A DNA stretch of 64,000 nt. It comes from Aedes albopictus (taxonomy: Eukaryota; Arthropoda; Insecta; Diptera; Culicidae). This document shows, piece after piece, positions 11,721 to 22,510 of this stretch; the stretch's first letter is position 1, and the number at the start of each line of letters is the position of its first letter. Location: contig NC_085137.1 in the NCBI RefSeq assembly GCF_035046485.1, positions 133,676,703 to 133,740,702 of the forward strand, in the 5' to 3' direction. The position numbers were made by a program, and so were the translations under genes. The notes beneath the pieces were generated by a model. The model did no database searches. It saw only the letters and a list, made by a program, of their open reading frames with translations, and was not told the DNA's origin.

Positions 11721-11976
11721 TCAAACTTTTGATAGCGCCTTTAGCGGCCAAGTTACCAACTAATCATATGAACAAAAGTTCTAAATGGTAGATCTTTTCA
11801 AGCCCTAAAACTTTGCCGAAGAAAGTATTGCACTATTCCAAAAATAATTAGCCACACCCTCAAAAAGCCGAAATCTCATAAGCGCTTTGTCTCCTATAAC
11901 GCTCACCCGTCTAGTAGGAATTCGTTTAGTAGGAGTCCGTTTATAAGGAATTCGTTTAGTAAGAGACTCGACTGTA

Positions 11977-12027
11977 TGTCGAAAGATAAAACTGATCTAG
12001 ATCAGTTGCAGCACATCTAGATCAAAA
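11977..12027. repeat. ~150-bp tandem array, middle remnant
   Basis: This 51-bp strip, including ATCTAGATCAAAA, lies between two transposons and joins the array units on either side. Confidence 0.5.
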
Positions 12028-13163
12028 CCCAAGTAACAATCAGCATGCCTTGAAGGTTTATTCATGTTTTATCCTGGTTTTATACGAGCATGTGAAAAAG
12101 CTAGTTGTTCTATATTAGTTTTACGTGGTAGTTTTTTACTTTGCACCTTTGGCATTCCATTAAACTATCATATAACTTCTGCTATAAACATCTTCAGTTA
12201 TAGACTAGCAGGTAGTCATGGATTGGTTTTATCACTTATTATATACTATTTCAATAAAACTTGCATTTGCGGTTGTTGTCGGAGAGATTTTTTTTGTAAA
12301 CAAATACACAAAACTGTGAGGCAATGCATATAACCAACAAAAGATTTCGTGGCTGTAACATAGACCAAAAAATGCTGTGATAGAACCGCTAGTTCTGTCA
12401 TGAGCTGAGATATGACCACCTCAGGAGGGTTAGTCCTATTGGAGGAATCATCAGGAACACAGAGTTTTATCTGAAAGATATGTCGCCTAGCCGGGATAAT
12501 TTATGTAAATACAGAAAAATCATTACTAAATATTATGATTTTACGTACAGCTTGAGATCAAACTTAACGATTCAACACGTTTCCGTCATGCTTATTTTCA
12601 GAAAAATTGCATAATGTCTTTGAAATTCCGCTATGTTAAAAAACCCTTTTAAGCACTCAATTCCATCGAGTAAATTAAATGCATTTAACTTCCAATTAAT
12701 GCACAGTTTGTGTGGCGCACTTATTTTTTGTCATTATCATAGTCACATTCACCACAAATTTCCCGTGGCATGTCTCCTAACACGTATTAAATAGGAAAAC
12801 AAATCTGAATTCCATATCCACATCTTTCCAATTGATGGCTGTATAAAAAAACCAAGCATAATTTATTCTGAAGATCGAACATTAGTGAGAAATAAACAAA
12901 AAAAAGTTTGACAAGTCAGAAGATGGTTTTATTTAGAAGGTTGTATCGGGGATACGATAAAACTATGATACAACCCGAAATCCTAAGCCGGTTTGCATAC
13001 GAAAGTCCTGTAGATCGTAATAAGACTGGGCCAACTAGCCAGAACGTGGGCTTATGGAGGCATATTAGAACTCGAGATGACTTTATAGTCGGCATCAATG
13101 GTTTTATGTTTAGGGTTTGTGAATCGCTAAAAAACTTCGATACAATCAAAATTGTTACTTGGG
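12028..13163. mobile_element. CCCAAGTAACAAT-ended TIR element
   Basis: The left end CCCAAGTAACAAT (12028) is the inverse of the right end ATTGTTACTTGGG (13151-13163). Flanks read ATCAAAA-element-AATCG. A neighbouring array unit gives the empty site ATCAAAATCG (near 10664), so AA is duplicated. The interior holds unrecognised 89-96-codon frames and no transposase motif. Confidence 0.7.
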
Positions 13164-13400
13164 AATCGAATACGTAAAAAAAGTAGTACCAACCAAGCCA
13201 AAACATTTTGCCGAAAACTCCAACCGTCTAGGATGCATATCGAAAACACAAGAGCGTCGTATTGAAAGATACGTCTTATCTAGATCACCTTCAGCAAATG
13301 TAGATCAAAACCAAAGACATAAAAATGTAGCATAAATCAATCTAGACAACCTAGTTGAAGACCCTAACCCTCTACGATGCCTGGTAAGAGCACTGGAGCG
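13164..13400. repeat. ~150-bp tandem array, right part
   Basis: AGGATGCATATCGAAAACAC at about 13231 and a diverged copy at about 13375 continue the spacing seen at 10.1-10.8 kb. Confidence 0.55.
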
Positions 13401-13559
13401 CTTGTTCGTCGAGAACCGCAATCGATAATAGCTAGGAATGTTCAAGATAGTTGCGAATACTTTGTATTACTCCTGCATTCTGCCTTATAAGCAGAAATCG
13501 TGATTTGCAGTCATTTTATGTTGTCACGAATTAAATTTGGCACGCAAATAAAAAATATC

Positions 13560-13873
13560 ACACTGTTGAAAATGCTTTGACATCCATGTGCACAATAGAA
13601 CATGTGCTCGATGAACAAATTGAGATTTGAATTATGAAAAGAAATCCACGTACTCCGGTGAGACTCGAACTCACGACTCCCAACTCGCTAGACGGGCACT
13701 TTTATTCCTTCAAGCTACGGAGTCACTCGACTATCTCCGTCGCCACTAGGCATAGAAATAGTCGAGTGACTCCGTAGCTTAAAGGAATAGAAGCGCACGT
13801 CTAGCGAATTGGGAGTCGTGAGTTCGAGTCTCACCGGAGTACGTGGATTTCTTTTCAGCATTTTCAACAGTGT
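13560..13873. repeat. Inverted pair of tRNA-like sequences (fold-back element)
   Basis: Arms 13636-13736 and 13756-13856 are close inverted copies. Each contains a tRNA-like unit with B box GAGTTCGAGTCTCAC and the word GTCTAGCGA shared with the tRNA-like sequence at 806-876. Acceptor-like ends GACTCCG and CGGAGT(A) pair, but the anticodon stem is degenerate. A further outer match, ACACTGTTGAAAATGCT at 13560, pairs with 13857-13873 after a 59-bp stretch present only on the left. Confidence 0.75.
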
Positions 13874-14040
13874 AATTTCCCACATGGCTTGGTCAGCCAA
13901 AGCAAAATCAAGAAATTGACAAAAAATATCAGATTTCTTAAAAACGTTCCTCACTTCCGCTATTCTGGGGGAAAAATTAGCATCCCTAAAAACATGAATT
14001 TTGTATAAAATAAAAGGAGAAAAGTTGAGTCGAAGATCGC

Positions 14041-14292
14041 TTAAGGACAGACTTGTTAGAATCCCAATATGGCCGCCACAATGGCCGACTTTGGCACCTA
14101 CTCACGATTTTGAGGGCACAAATCTCTTCGTAAACAAAACCAGCGCACCTGAGCTTCTTATTTTGAGCTTATTACAAGTGAGCAAGAACAGAATAATAAA
14201 ATGCATTGTTGTTTGAAACTTGCTTCTTGAGGTTTGTGCGTTTGAAGTTTTGATGTACTGTTGAACCGGGATTTCAAGACGTTTGTCCTTAA
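14041..14292. mobile_element. TTAAGGACA MITE, copy 1
   Basis: Starts TTAAGGACAGACTTGTTAGA and ends with the imperfect inverse GACGTTTGTCCTTAA. The interior has ATGGCCGCCACAATGGCC. Copy 2 is at 45005-45246, with a possible end at 33014. TTAA at both outer edges could be a piggyBac-type TSD or simply part of the TIR. Confidence 0.7.
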
Positions 14293-14490
14293 AGAAAATA
14301 GAAAATTGGTTCACAGGCGGCTGAGAATCAGCAGCTCAAACTTTTAGTTTGATCCCATCGCGGTATTTGGAGTGTTCATGATTGCCCGAAATGGCCTGAA
14401 AGTAGGCCATCAACTATAAATGTTAATTTATCTTAGAGAAATATTTATATAGTTAAAATAGAACACTTGCAGCACTGTCCACTTCGGCTC
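14293..14490. other. Short spacer, no feature
   Basis: Nothing recognisable between the MITE and the satellite. Confidence 0.3.
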
Positions 14491-14499
14491 AAAAACTTT

Positions 14500-16164
14500 A
14501 AAGAAATTCCTTGAGAAATCCCTGAAACAATTTCTCGGAGAAATCCCAGCAGAAATTTCTGAATGAATTCCATAAAAAATCTGGAGGAAGCCAAGACGAA
14601 CTTCTTGGATTAATTCCTAGAGGAATTCCTGGAATTGTAAAAAAATGCTTTAGTTAAAATTCACGAAAAAAAAGGAATGCCTGGAGGAATTCTAGAAAAA
14701 ACTCTCAAAGTAATCTCTGAAGGAATTTCTAAAGGAATCATTGAATGAACTCCAGGAGCATCCCAGGAGAAACGAATCATTTAAAGGAATCTCTGAAGGA
14801 ACTCGTAAATGAGCCCCGGAAAAACTAGCTGGATGAATCTTTGGAGAAATTCCTTTCATTCATTCTTGAAAATGGCTGGGCCAATCTCTGGAGAAATTCC
14901 TGAAGGAGTACGAAGACAAATCTCTGAAGGATTACCTGGAGGAATTCCTGAAGGAGTTCCTTGAAAAATCCCTGTTTCTGGAGAAATCCCTGGAGAAATT
15001 CATGGAGAAATCACTGAAGGAATTCCAGGAAAACTCCCTGAAGGGGTTCCTGGAGGAATCTTTGAAGCAATCCCAGGAGAAATCTATCCAGCAAATTCAG
15101 GAAAAATTTCTGAAGAAATTCATGTAATCCCCGAAGAATCTCTGAGAGAATTCCTGTGGGAATCCCTGAAGGAGTTCCTGTACCTGGAGAAATCTCTGAA
15201 GGAATACTTGGAGAAATCCCTGAAGTAGTTCCTGGGAGAATCGCTGCAGAAGTTCATTGAGGAGTGACTGAAGGAGTTCCTGCTGAAATCCATGAAGGAG
15301 TTCCTGGATAAATCTGTGAAAGAGTTCCTAGAGAATTACTTGAAGCAGTTCCTGAAATACAAATTTAAAAGTGTTCCTGAAGAAATTTTTGAAGGAGTTC
15401 CTGGGGAATCCTTGATGGAGTTCGTGGAGACATTTCAGGAGAAATCCCTGGAGGAAATCAACAAGAAATTCCATGAGAAATCCCCGAAGAAGCCTTGTAG
15501 AAATCACTGAAGGAGTTCCATGAGAAATCCATGAAGGAGTTTATGAAGAAATTCCTCAAGGAATTCCAGGAAAAATCCAACAAACAATTTTACGAGAAAT
15601 TTCTGATTGAATTCCTGCAGGAATCCCTGAAGAACTCCTGGATGAGTCACTGGAAAAATCTTTGAAGGAATTCCTGCAGGAGACCCTGAAGGAGTTCTTG
15701 TAGAAATCCATGCAGGAATTCCTGGAGAAATCTATGAAGGAGTTCTTGGAGAATTCCTTGAAGGATTTCCTGGAGAAATCCTTGAAGGAATTTGAAAAGA
15801 ATGTTCCTGGAGGAACCAATAATGGAGTTCCTGGAGAAATCTTCCCATCAATTCCAAGAGAAAACCCTCAAAGATTTCAACAAAAACCAGTGAAGCGATT
15901 CCAGGAGGAATTCAAGAAGAAATTGCTAGAGGAATACCTGGAGAAATCATTGAAGAAGTTCGTGGAGAAATCCATGAAGGAGTTTATTAGGAAATCCCTG
16001 AAGCAGTTCCAGGAAAAATTCAACAAAGAATTCTAGGATAAATTCCTGAAGGATTTCCTGCAGGAATCCCTGAAGAGTTCCTGGAGTTATACCTGGAGGA
16101 ATCCCTGGAGAAAGCTCTGAAGAAGTTCCTGGAGAAACGGAATTCAAGGAAATTCAAAAAGAGT
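14500..16164 (+). repeat. 12-bp-unit satellite (CTGGAGGAATTC type), left block
   Basis: Units such as CTGGAGAAATCC and CTGAAGGAATTC follow each other in a 12-bp step. Because most units have no stop in several frames, long open frames appear on both strands. These read L-E-K-S-L-K-E-F, P-G-E-I-P-E-G-I or N-S-S-R-N-S and should not be taken as genes. The block is continuous with 18179-19260 once the RTE insertion is removed. Confidence 0.9.
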
Positions 16165-16174
16165 TCCATCAAGG

Positions 16175-18138
16175 CCATCAACAACGCAGCCGAGAGCACT
16201 ATCGGGTACGTAGAACGGAGTCGACGAAACGATTGGTTCGACGAGGAGTGCAGAGCGGTTCTGGAGGAGAAGGATGCAGCGCGGGCGGTAATGCTGCAGC
16301 ATGGAACCCGACAGAATGTGGAGCGATACAGACAGAAGCGGAAGCAGCAGACCCGTCTCTTCCGTGAGAAAAAGCGCCGCCTGGAAGAAGCGGAGTGCGA
16401 GGAAATGGAACTGCTGTGCCGTTCACAGGAAACACGCAAGTTCTACCAGAAGCTCAACGCATCCCGCAAAAGCTACGTGCCGCAAGCCGAAATCTGCAGG
16501 GATAAGGACGGGAGCCTCCTGACGGACAAACGTGAGGTGATCGAAAGGTGGAAGCAGCACTTCGACGAGCACCTGAATGGCGAAGAAAATGTAGGCACGG
16601 AGGACCAAGGCAGCGGATGAAATGACTATGTTGGTGCAGCAGAGGACGGGAACGAACCAACTCCCACGCTGAGGGAAGTTAAGGATGCCATCCACCAGCT
16701 CAAAAACAACAAAGCGGCTGGTAAGGACGGTATCGCAGCAGAACTCATCAAGATGGGCCCGGAAGAGTTGACCATTTGTCTGCACCAGTTAGTAGTCAAG
16801 ATCTGGGAAACCGAACAGCTACCGGAGGAGTGGAAAGAAGGGATAATCTGTCCCATCCACAAGAAAGGCGACAAGTTAATGTATGAGAACTTTCGAGCGA
16901 TCACCATTTTGAATGCCGCCTACAAAGTGCTATCCCAGATCATCTTCCGTCGTCTTTCACCTAAAGTAAATGAGTTCGTGGGAAGTTACCAAGAAAGGTT
17001 CATCGACGGCCGGTCGACAACGGACCAGATCTTCACCGTACGGCAAATGCTCCAGAAATGCCGTGAATACCAGGTCCCAACGCATCACCTGTTCATCGAC
17101 TTCAAAGCGGCATACGACAGTATCGACCGCACAGAGCTATGGAAAATTATGGACGAGAACCGCTTTCCCGGGAAGCTGACTAGACTGATAAGAGCAACGA
17201 TGGACGGTGTGCAGAACAGCGTAAGGATTTCGGGTGAACTATCCAGTTCATTTGAATCTCGACGGGAACTACGGCAAGGTGATGGACTTTCGTGCCTACT
17301 ATTCAACATCGCCCTGGAAGGTGTTATGCGACGAGCCGGGCTCAACAGCCGGGGTACGATCTTCACGAAATCCAGCCAATTTGTCTGTTTTGCGGATGAC
17401 GTGGATATTATTGCTAGAACATTTGGAACGGTGGCAGAACAGTACACCCGCCTGAAACGTGAAGCAGCAAAGGTCGGACTGGTGGTGAATGCGGCTAAGA
17501 CAAAGTACATGCTGGTAGGTGGGACTGAGCGAGACAGGACAAGCCTTGGCAGCAATGTTACGATAGACGGGGATACTTTCGAGGTGGTAGAAGAATTCGT
17601 TTCCTTGCTAACGGCTGACAATAACGTGAGCCGTGAAATACGAAGGCGCATCATCAGTGGAAGTCGTGTCTACTATGGGCTCCAGAAGAAACTGCGGTCA
17701 AAAAAGATTCACCCCCGCACCAAATGTACCATGTACAAGACGTTAATATGACCGGTGGTTCTCTACGGACACGAGACATGGACGATGCTCGAGGACGACC
17801 TGCAAGCACTCGGAGTTTTCGTGCGACGGGTGCTAAGGACGATCTTCGGCGGCGTGCAGGAGAACGGTGTGTGACGGAGAAGGATGAACCACGAGCTCGC
17901 TGCACTTTACGGCGAACCCAGCATCCAGAAAGTGGCCAAAGCCGGAAGGATACCATGGGCAGGGCATGTTGCAAGAATGCCGGACAACAACCCTGCAAAG
18001 TTGGTGTTTGCTAACCATCCGGTTGGTACAAGAAGGCGTGGAGCGCAGAGAGCACGATGGGCGGACCAGGTGGAGCGTGATCTGGCGAGTGTTGGGCGTG
18101 ACCGACGTTGGAGAGCTGTTGATTCAGTATTATCATGA
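16175..18138 (+). pseudogene. RTE-like reverse transcriptase, three in-frame stops
   Basis: One frame runs through the whole copy and is broken only by TGA codons at 16618-16620, 17749-17751 and 17872-17874. In order it shows a basic linker (RKFYQKLNASRK-like, about 16430-16470) and a pre-palm segment with LPEEWKEGIICPIHKKGD (about 16820-16875). The RT active-site region FIDFKAAYDSI follows at about 17092, then RQGDGLSCLLFNIALEG, then the FADD box (FADDVDIIA, about 17386). The C-terminal tail has RWAGHVARM-like WAGHVARMPDNNPAK and TRRRGAQRARW. Non-LTR elements of the RTE group use this RT to copy their RNA at a nicked target. This copy is dead. It is closely related to, but not the same as, the copy at 40.7-50.4 kb. 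Confidence 0.85.
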
Positions 18139-18168
18139 ATTTGATGTTAACTAAATAAATTAAATGAA
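16175..18168 (+). mobile_element. 5'-truncated RTE-like non-LTR retrotransposon
   Basis: The insertion is bounded by the 10-bp direct repeat TCCATCAAGG at 16165-16174 and 18169-18178, and sits inside the 12-bp satellite. The 3' end is A/T-rich (AAATAAATTAAATGA). The endonuclease half is missing, as expected from 5' truncation during target-primed reverse transcription. The coding part is described separately. Confidence 0.85.
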
Positions 18169-18178
18169 TCCATCAAGG

Positions 18179-19260
18179 AATTGAAAGAGGAATCCTTGAA
18201 AAAAAAATCTGGAGGAATCCCAGAAGGAATTCTTTGAGGAATCCCTGAAGAAATTCCTTGAAAATTCCTCAAGGAATTCATGGAGAAATCCCTCAAGGAA
18301 CTTCAAGAGAAACTCCATAAAGAATTCCAGGAGAAGTTTCTGAAGGAATTCCTGGACGAAACCCTGAAGGAACTGCTGGAATAATCCCTGATGAAGGGGA
18401 ACTACTGAAAAAATTCCAGCAGGAATCCTCAAACGAGTTTCTGGAGGAATCTATTAATAAATTTATTGAAGAATCTCTGATTTTTTTAAATAAAAATCCA
18501 TGAAGAAATTTCTGAAGTAAACCATACAGAATTTCTTGGCTGAGTTCCTTAAGAAATTCCTGGAGAAATCTGCACGCTCAGAAAACCGTTCTGATAAACG
18601 TGAATAAACAAACGCAAATATGAGAACAAGCAAATATACACCGTGAATTGGAACTAGTTTCAGCTGTCAATATGGGCGTTCAAGAGAACGTGAAATCTAG
18701 TTCACGGTGTACATTTCTTATTGATGTTACCGTTGCTATGCATAGTTCCCGTTTGTTCCCGTTGCCGTGACTGGGAGTGCACGTATATCGGAACGGATTT
18801 TTTTTGCGTGTGTGAAGGAACTTCTAGAGGAATCCTTGAATGAACTCCAGGAGAAACTTCTAGAGGAATATTTGAAGCAACTCCTGAATGAATCCCTGAA
18901 AAAAATCCTGGAGGAATCCCAGAAGAACTTCCTGAATGAATCCCTGATGCGATGGGACTCCTGGAGGAGCTTGCTGAGTGAATATCTGAATGAACTCCAG
19001 GAGAAAACCCCCGACGGAGCTTTTAAAGGAATCCCTGGAGTAACTTCTTCCCTGATTAATTACTGAAAAATCCAGGGGATTCTCTAAAGAAATTCCTGAA
19101 AAAAAATCCAACCAGAAAATCTTGGAGGAATTTCTGAAGAAACTTCTAGTCAAATCCTTGAAATTACGTCAATAAAATGTTCTGACGGAACTTCTGGAGG
19201 GATCCCTGAATAAATGGAGAAAGCTCTGAAGGAATTTCTGGAGGATTGGCAGATTTATTT
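18179..19260 (+). repeat. 12-bp-unit satellite, right block
   Basis: Same family and orientation as 14500-16164. It is interrupted around 18570-18800 by non-satellite sequence containing a fold-back. Confidence 0.85.
18638..18711. repeat. Short fold-back inside the satellite
   Basis: ACACCGTGAATTGGAACTAG at 18638 pairs imperfectly with the inverse ending CTAGTTCACGGTGT at about 18710. The surrounding ~220 bp without satellite units is probably part of the same insertion. Confidence 0.55.
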
Positions 19261-19836
19261 TCTGGAGAAGCACCACTCTGAGGACAAGCGTTGTTTAGAG
19301 CAATGCAGCCAACAAATTCGCTGATGCTTATATTAATTGAACTCCCACTACTTTTTGTTTCGCTTGGGGCTCGCAATTTTGGATTGCCAGTGACGTTTTT
19401 TTGGTGCAAATTTCGAGTTTAGGGACACTTCCAGATCCAATTTTTACCTCGCGGCTTTGGCTACGATTGATGGGGTTCTACGTTATGATGGAGATTGCCA
19501 ATTTGGGTTGGTGGTCATCGTCTAAGAGTTGTATACTTGGCTGGCAGTGCAGCCTGGACACTGTTGTCCTGAGTTTAGCTAGATTGAGGTGGTGCGTCCC
19601 GAGCGTCTTTTCACCAAGGAGGAGCGGCTGAAAAGCAGCTTGATAGGTCTTATGAAAAATGTTCATAAGCTAACGATTGAAATGCTTCAACCTTGAACTA
19701 GAACAATCCTGAACATACATGATCGAGTTGCACAATTAAAAACAACCAAGTCTCAACAAAAGCCACAAAAACAATTAAATTAGTTTGCCTTCCGCAGATC
19801 AATTAGCAGCAGCACGTCACGAGAGAAAGAGAGATA
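19261..19836. other. No gene recognised
   Basis: Short open frames only. Part of 19500-19620 resembles 9095-9170, which suggests a shared old repeat. Confidence 0.35.
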
Positions 19837-20778
19837 GGGGAATTGGGGGTAATATGAACACCCTAAGCGTTTCTCGTCTTTTCCAATAGAAATATAACAA
19901 AATCTTTCTTTTTTACCCTGTTACATCGTAGATGGTAATATATTCTAAGAGTTCTGGAAGAAAATAATGATAAAAAGTACAATTTTCTTACATTATTTTC
20001 GATTGCAAAAAATGCAAGAAAACAGAGTCATGAAAAATAGTGTGGGTAAAATGAACAATCGATGGGGGTAAAATGAACATGTCTTCAAAAACTAGCTTAA
20101 ATGTTTAATTTCGATATATTCAAGTATAGGTCACCAAATTCAATGTAAACTTTATATGCTTCACTTTTAAAATTTTTGATATAAAATTTGGAATGTGCTG
20201 AAATCATTATTTGTAAAAAAATGTACTAAAATAAGCGGTTTTAAGGATAAAAATCTTATTTTATAAGCGCAAAATATTTTTTTCTTAACTTTTTGCTCTA
20301 GTTGTGTCATAATATGTATTCTAGATCTCAATATACCGAGATTGCACAAAATTTTATAAAAATTGGATAAAGTTTGAACCAGCTGTTCATTTTACCCCCA
20401 AGTCGTGCTGGTTTTAAAGTTGTTCCTAAAATTGTATTGAAAGCATAACCTAATTATTTTTTTCAACTGAATATTGTCTTTTGGGAGTACATTATTGGAA
20501 TATGACATTACATATATCATATTCTGCGAAAAATATACGAATGGACCTTAATTCAGATAAGTTCAATTTTACATCAGAGCATATTTTTCACGTGGCTTTT
20601 GAACTTTTCGATATAATTAAGTGGTTTATTTAATTTTAAAGTTCAAAATCTGCAGAAGTATAATGGTTTACGCTATCAAACAGAATCCAATCGTTAAAAC
20701 ATGCAGAAATACGCTAATTGCTGTAAAACACCCCCCTGTTCATTTTACCCCCCCTGTTCATTTTACCCACAATTCCCC
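19837..20778. mobile_element. TA-flanked TIR element with GGGGAATT ends
   Basis: The left end GGGGAATTGGGGGTAATATG is matched inversely by the right end, which ends CCCACAATTCCCC. TA lies directly outside both ends. Extra copies of (G)GGGTAAAATGAACA occur near both ends (20045, 20075, 20385, 20735). The interior is AT-rich and has no transposase. Confidence 0.7.
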
Positions 20779-21768
20779 TAGTGGAAAAAAAATCCACATC
20801 CCGGGCACAATGCTGATGGTACACAACCAAACAGAACCCCCTTTTTCGATAGAGTTGCTAATAGCCACACATTATCTACCTACGTCGAGAGAGCTGCTGA
20901 TGGAGAAAGTCGAGCGTGATAGATGGAAACCAGCTCAACTCGATCTCGGTGCACACAACCAACGGCGACCACGATGATTGTCGTCATCGGCCTCGAGCCA
21001 ACAGCATCCCCCTTGCGACCGTCCTTCCGTCTATGTGCATGTATCAAGTTCAAGAGCTTTTATTTTCTCTCAGTGTCATGAGCTTGGGAATTCAGTACGA
21101 TTGTTCCATTGTGTCGCGGGCCGGGTGGCAGCGCTTCAGATCGACGGGATCGTTCACACAGCCTCTCGTCTCGTTATCTATTGCAATTTGGTGTTCGTTC
21201 CGGAGCCAACGAAAGACTTCGGATTTCTTTGCATCTTTGCTGACTGTTGGCTAAACATGCGTTTAGTTATGCTAAATTTAACCGTAATAAAACTGTCCAA
21301 GTACATACACATGGCCGCCAGATAATGGATTTCGGTACGGAATGGGGGATTTGTGTTGTTCGGCCATGGACCGATTGTGAAAATAGTTGTCGATTGGAGT
21401 ACATACCGGGCGAGGCGATATGTTCCAATACCACACCGCACCGGAGATTGTTGGGTGAAAGTCAAGGATTGGGACAACTGTTTTATTGCGATGGATGGCA
21501 GGGTGATGACGTTAGAGGCTGGTACACGTTTTTAAAGTTTCAAGGCGGTTTCAGGGATTTCCAGAAGCGTTTGACCCTTTATAAGGCAGTGGCAACTATA
21601 GTGCCACCTACTGTTTGTATTTTTTTCTGTTTTATAACAATTTATTTCAAACTTTTTTATTGGTTTACACAAAATTGGGATTACTAACAACAAACAACGC
21701 CTGGTATTTTTTTTGGTACCAAACAAAGCTTTAACAACAATTTGGGAGCCATTTGTAGTTTCAAATAT
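20779..21768. other. No gene recognised
   Basis: Several overlapping open frames of 100-146 codons on both strands lack any domain I know. Nothing structural is seen. It may be ancient repeat. Confidence 0.3.
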
Positions 21769-22058
21769 GGCTAAAGGAGACTGGGCAAAAATGTATGGAA
21801 TAATAATTGGGTTGCATTGGCTTTTCTCGGTGACAGGTTGTATTAAAACAGCGTTTTATAGGTTTTATACGTTACGCGTTTCGGCCTACTATTCTTCAGC
21901 CTTCCTCAGACGCCTACAATACATTTATTAGACAATTACAATTTTCGTCAAATTCTTATAAAAAAGGGGGGACATTTACAACATGCTGAATGCGACCTTA
22001 CAGCTTGGTCTGTCACTATTAACTAATTTTATCTTACTATACTACCAGGGGAACATCC

Positions 22059-22366
22059 TACTCAGCAAACACTTCGTTCGTTTCGTTATCGGTACTGTTT
22101 GTGTTTTGCGCCGTTCGTGTCTGCGTTCGTGTTCGTGGTTCCTCACGAAGCCGAGCCAATAGTCCGTTGTACGTGGAGTTAAAATTGCCGCATTCTCGTT
22201 GGAGGTTCACTGTTTGCTGATCGCCTTGCTTTTTTATGTGAAATACCTCCGCGATCATCCTTACCTCCGGGTGTTCGATGCGCTCCAGTACTGTCGTTTT
22301 CTCGAAGTTTAACACGTGGCCCTCTTCGATGGTGTGTACCGCCAAACCCGATTTTGGATTTCGCAT
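22059..22366 (-). pseudogene. GIY-YIG-type endonuclease C-terminal part (Penelope-like)
   Basis: The 102-codon frame reads KSGLAVHTIEEGHVLNFEKT, then VLERIEHPEVRMIAEVFHIKK. In Penelope-like elements the GIY-YIG domain continues in just this way: a lysine-rich '(K)TALA.H...H.F.FE...IL' strand, then 'R...E..HI'. The catalytic GIY and YIG strands upstream are lost. The tail is low complexity (R-T-Q-T). It is non-functional on its own. Confidence 0.65.
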
Positions 22367-22439
22367 GCATGTTGTAAGTGTCCCCCCCCCTTTTTTACAA
22401 GAATTTGACGAAAATTGTAATTGTCTAATAAATGTAATG

Positions 22440-22510
22440 TAGGCGTCTGAGGAAGGCTGAAGAATAGTAGGCCGAAACGCGTAACGTATAAAACACTGTT
22501 TTAATACAAC
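22440..22510 (+). other. Hammerhead-like motif in the Penelope-like terminal repeat
   Basis: On the plus strand CTGAGGA is followed by a GGC/GCC stem, then GAAAC and a 3-bp ACG/CGT stem with a 5-nt loop, then GTA. This is the order of a type I hammerhead core, which is known to occur in Penelope-like terminal repeats. An extra A precedes stem II, and stem I is weak here. The inverted copy near 21868-21912 carries the same core on the minus strand. Confidence 0.35.

Larger units (their letters stand above)
10785..11974. mobile_element. TA-flanked long-TIR element with internal tandem repeat
   Basis: The left TIR starts CAGTCAAGACTCTTA at 10785 and the right TIR ends TAAGAGACTCGACTG at 11974. 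TA sits on both sides, as for Tc1/mariner-type insertions. Left TIR sequence to about 11180 is the imperfect inverse of about 11722-11974. A smaller MITE (10983-11149) is inserted in the left TIR, and the centre is a 143-bp tandem repeat. There is no transposase. The element sits inside the ~150-bp tandem array. Confidence 0.7.

Noticed and set aside
15710..16036. 108-codon ORF of L-E-K-S-L-K-E-F repeats
   Set aside because: Same satellite artefact. There is no unique sequence or start context.
17085..17654. 189-codon minus-strand ORF
   Set aside because: Shadow of the RTE-like reverse transcriptase on the plus strand.
21247..21687. 146-codon ORF as a host gene
   Set aside because: No recognisable domain, overlapping frames of similar length on both strands, no splice or promoter signal visible to me.
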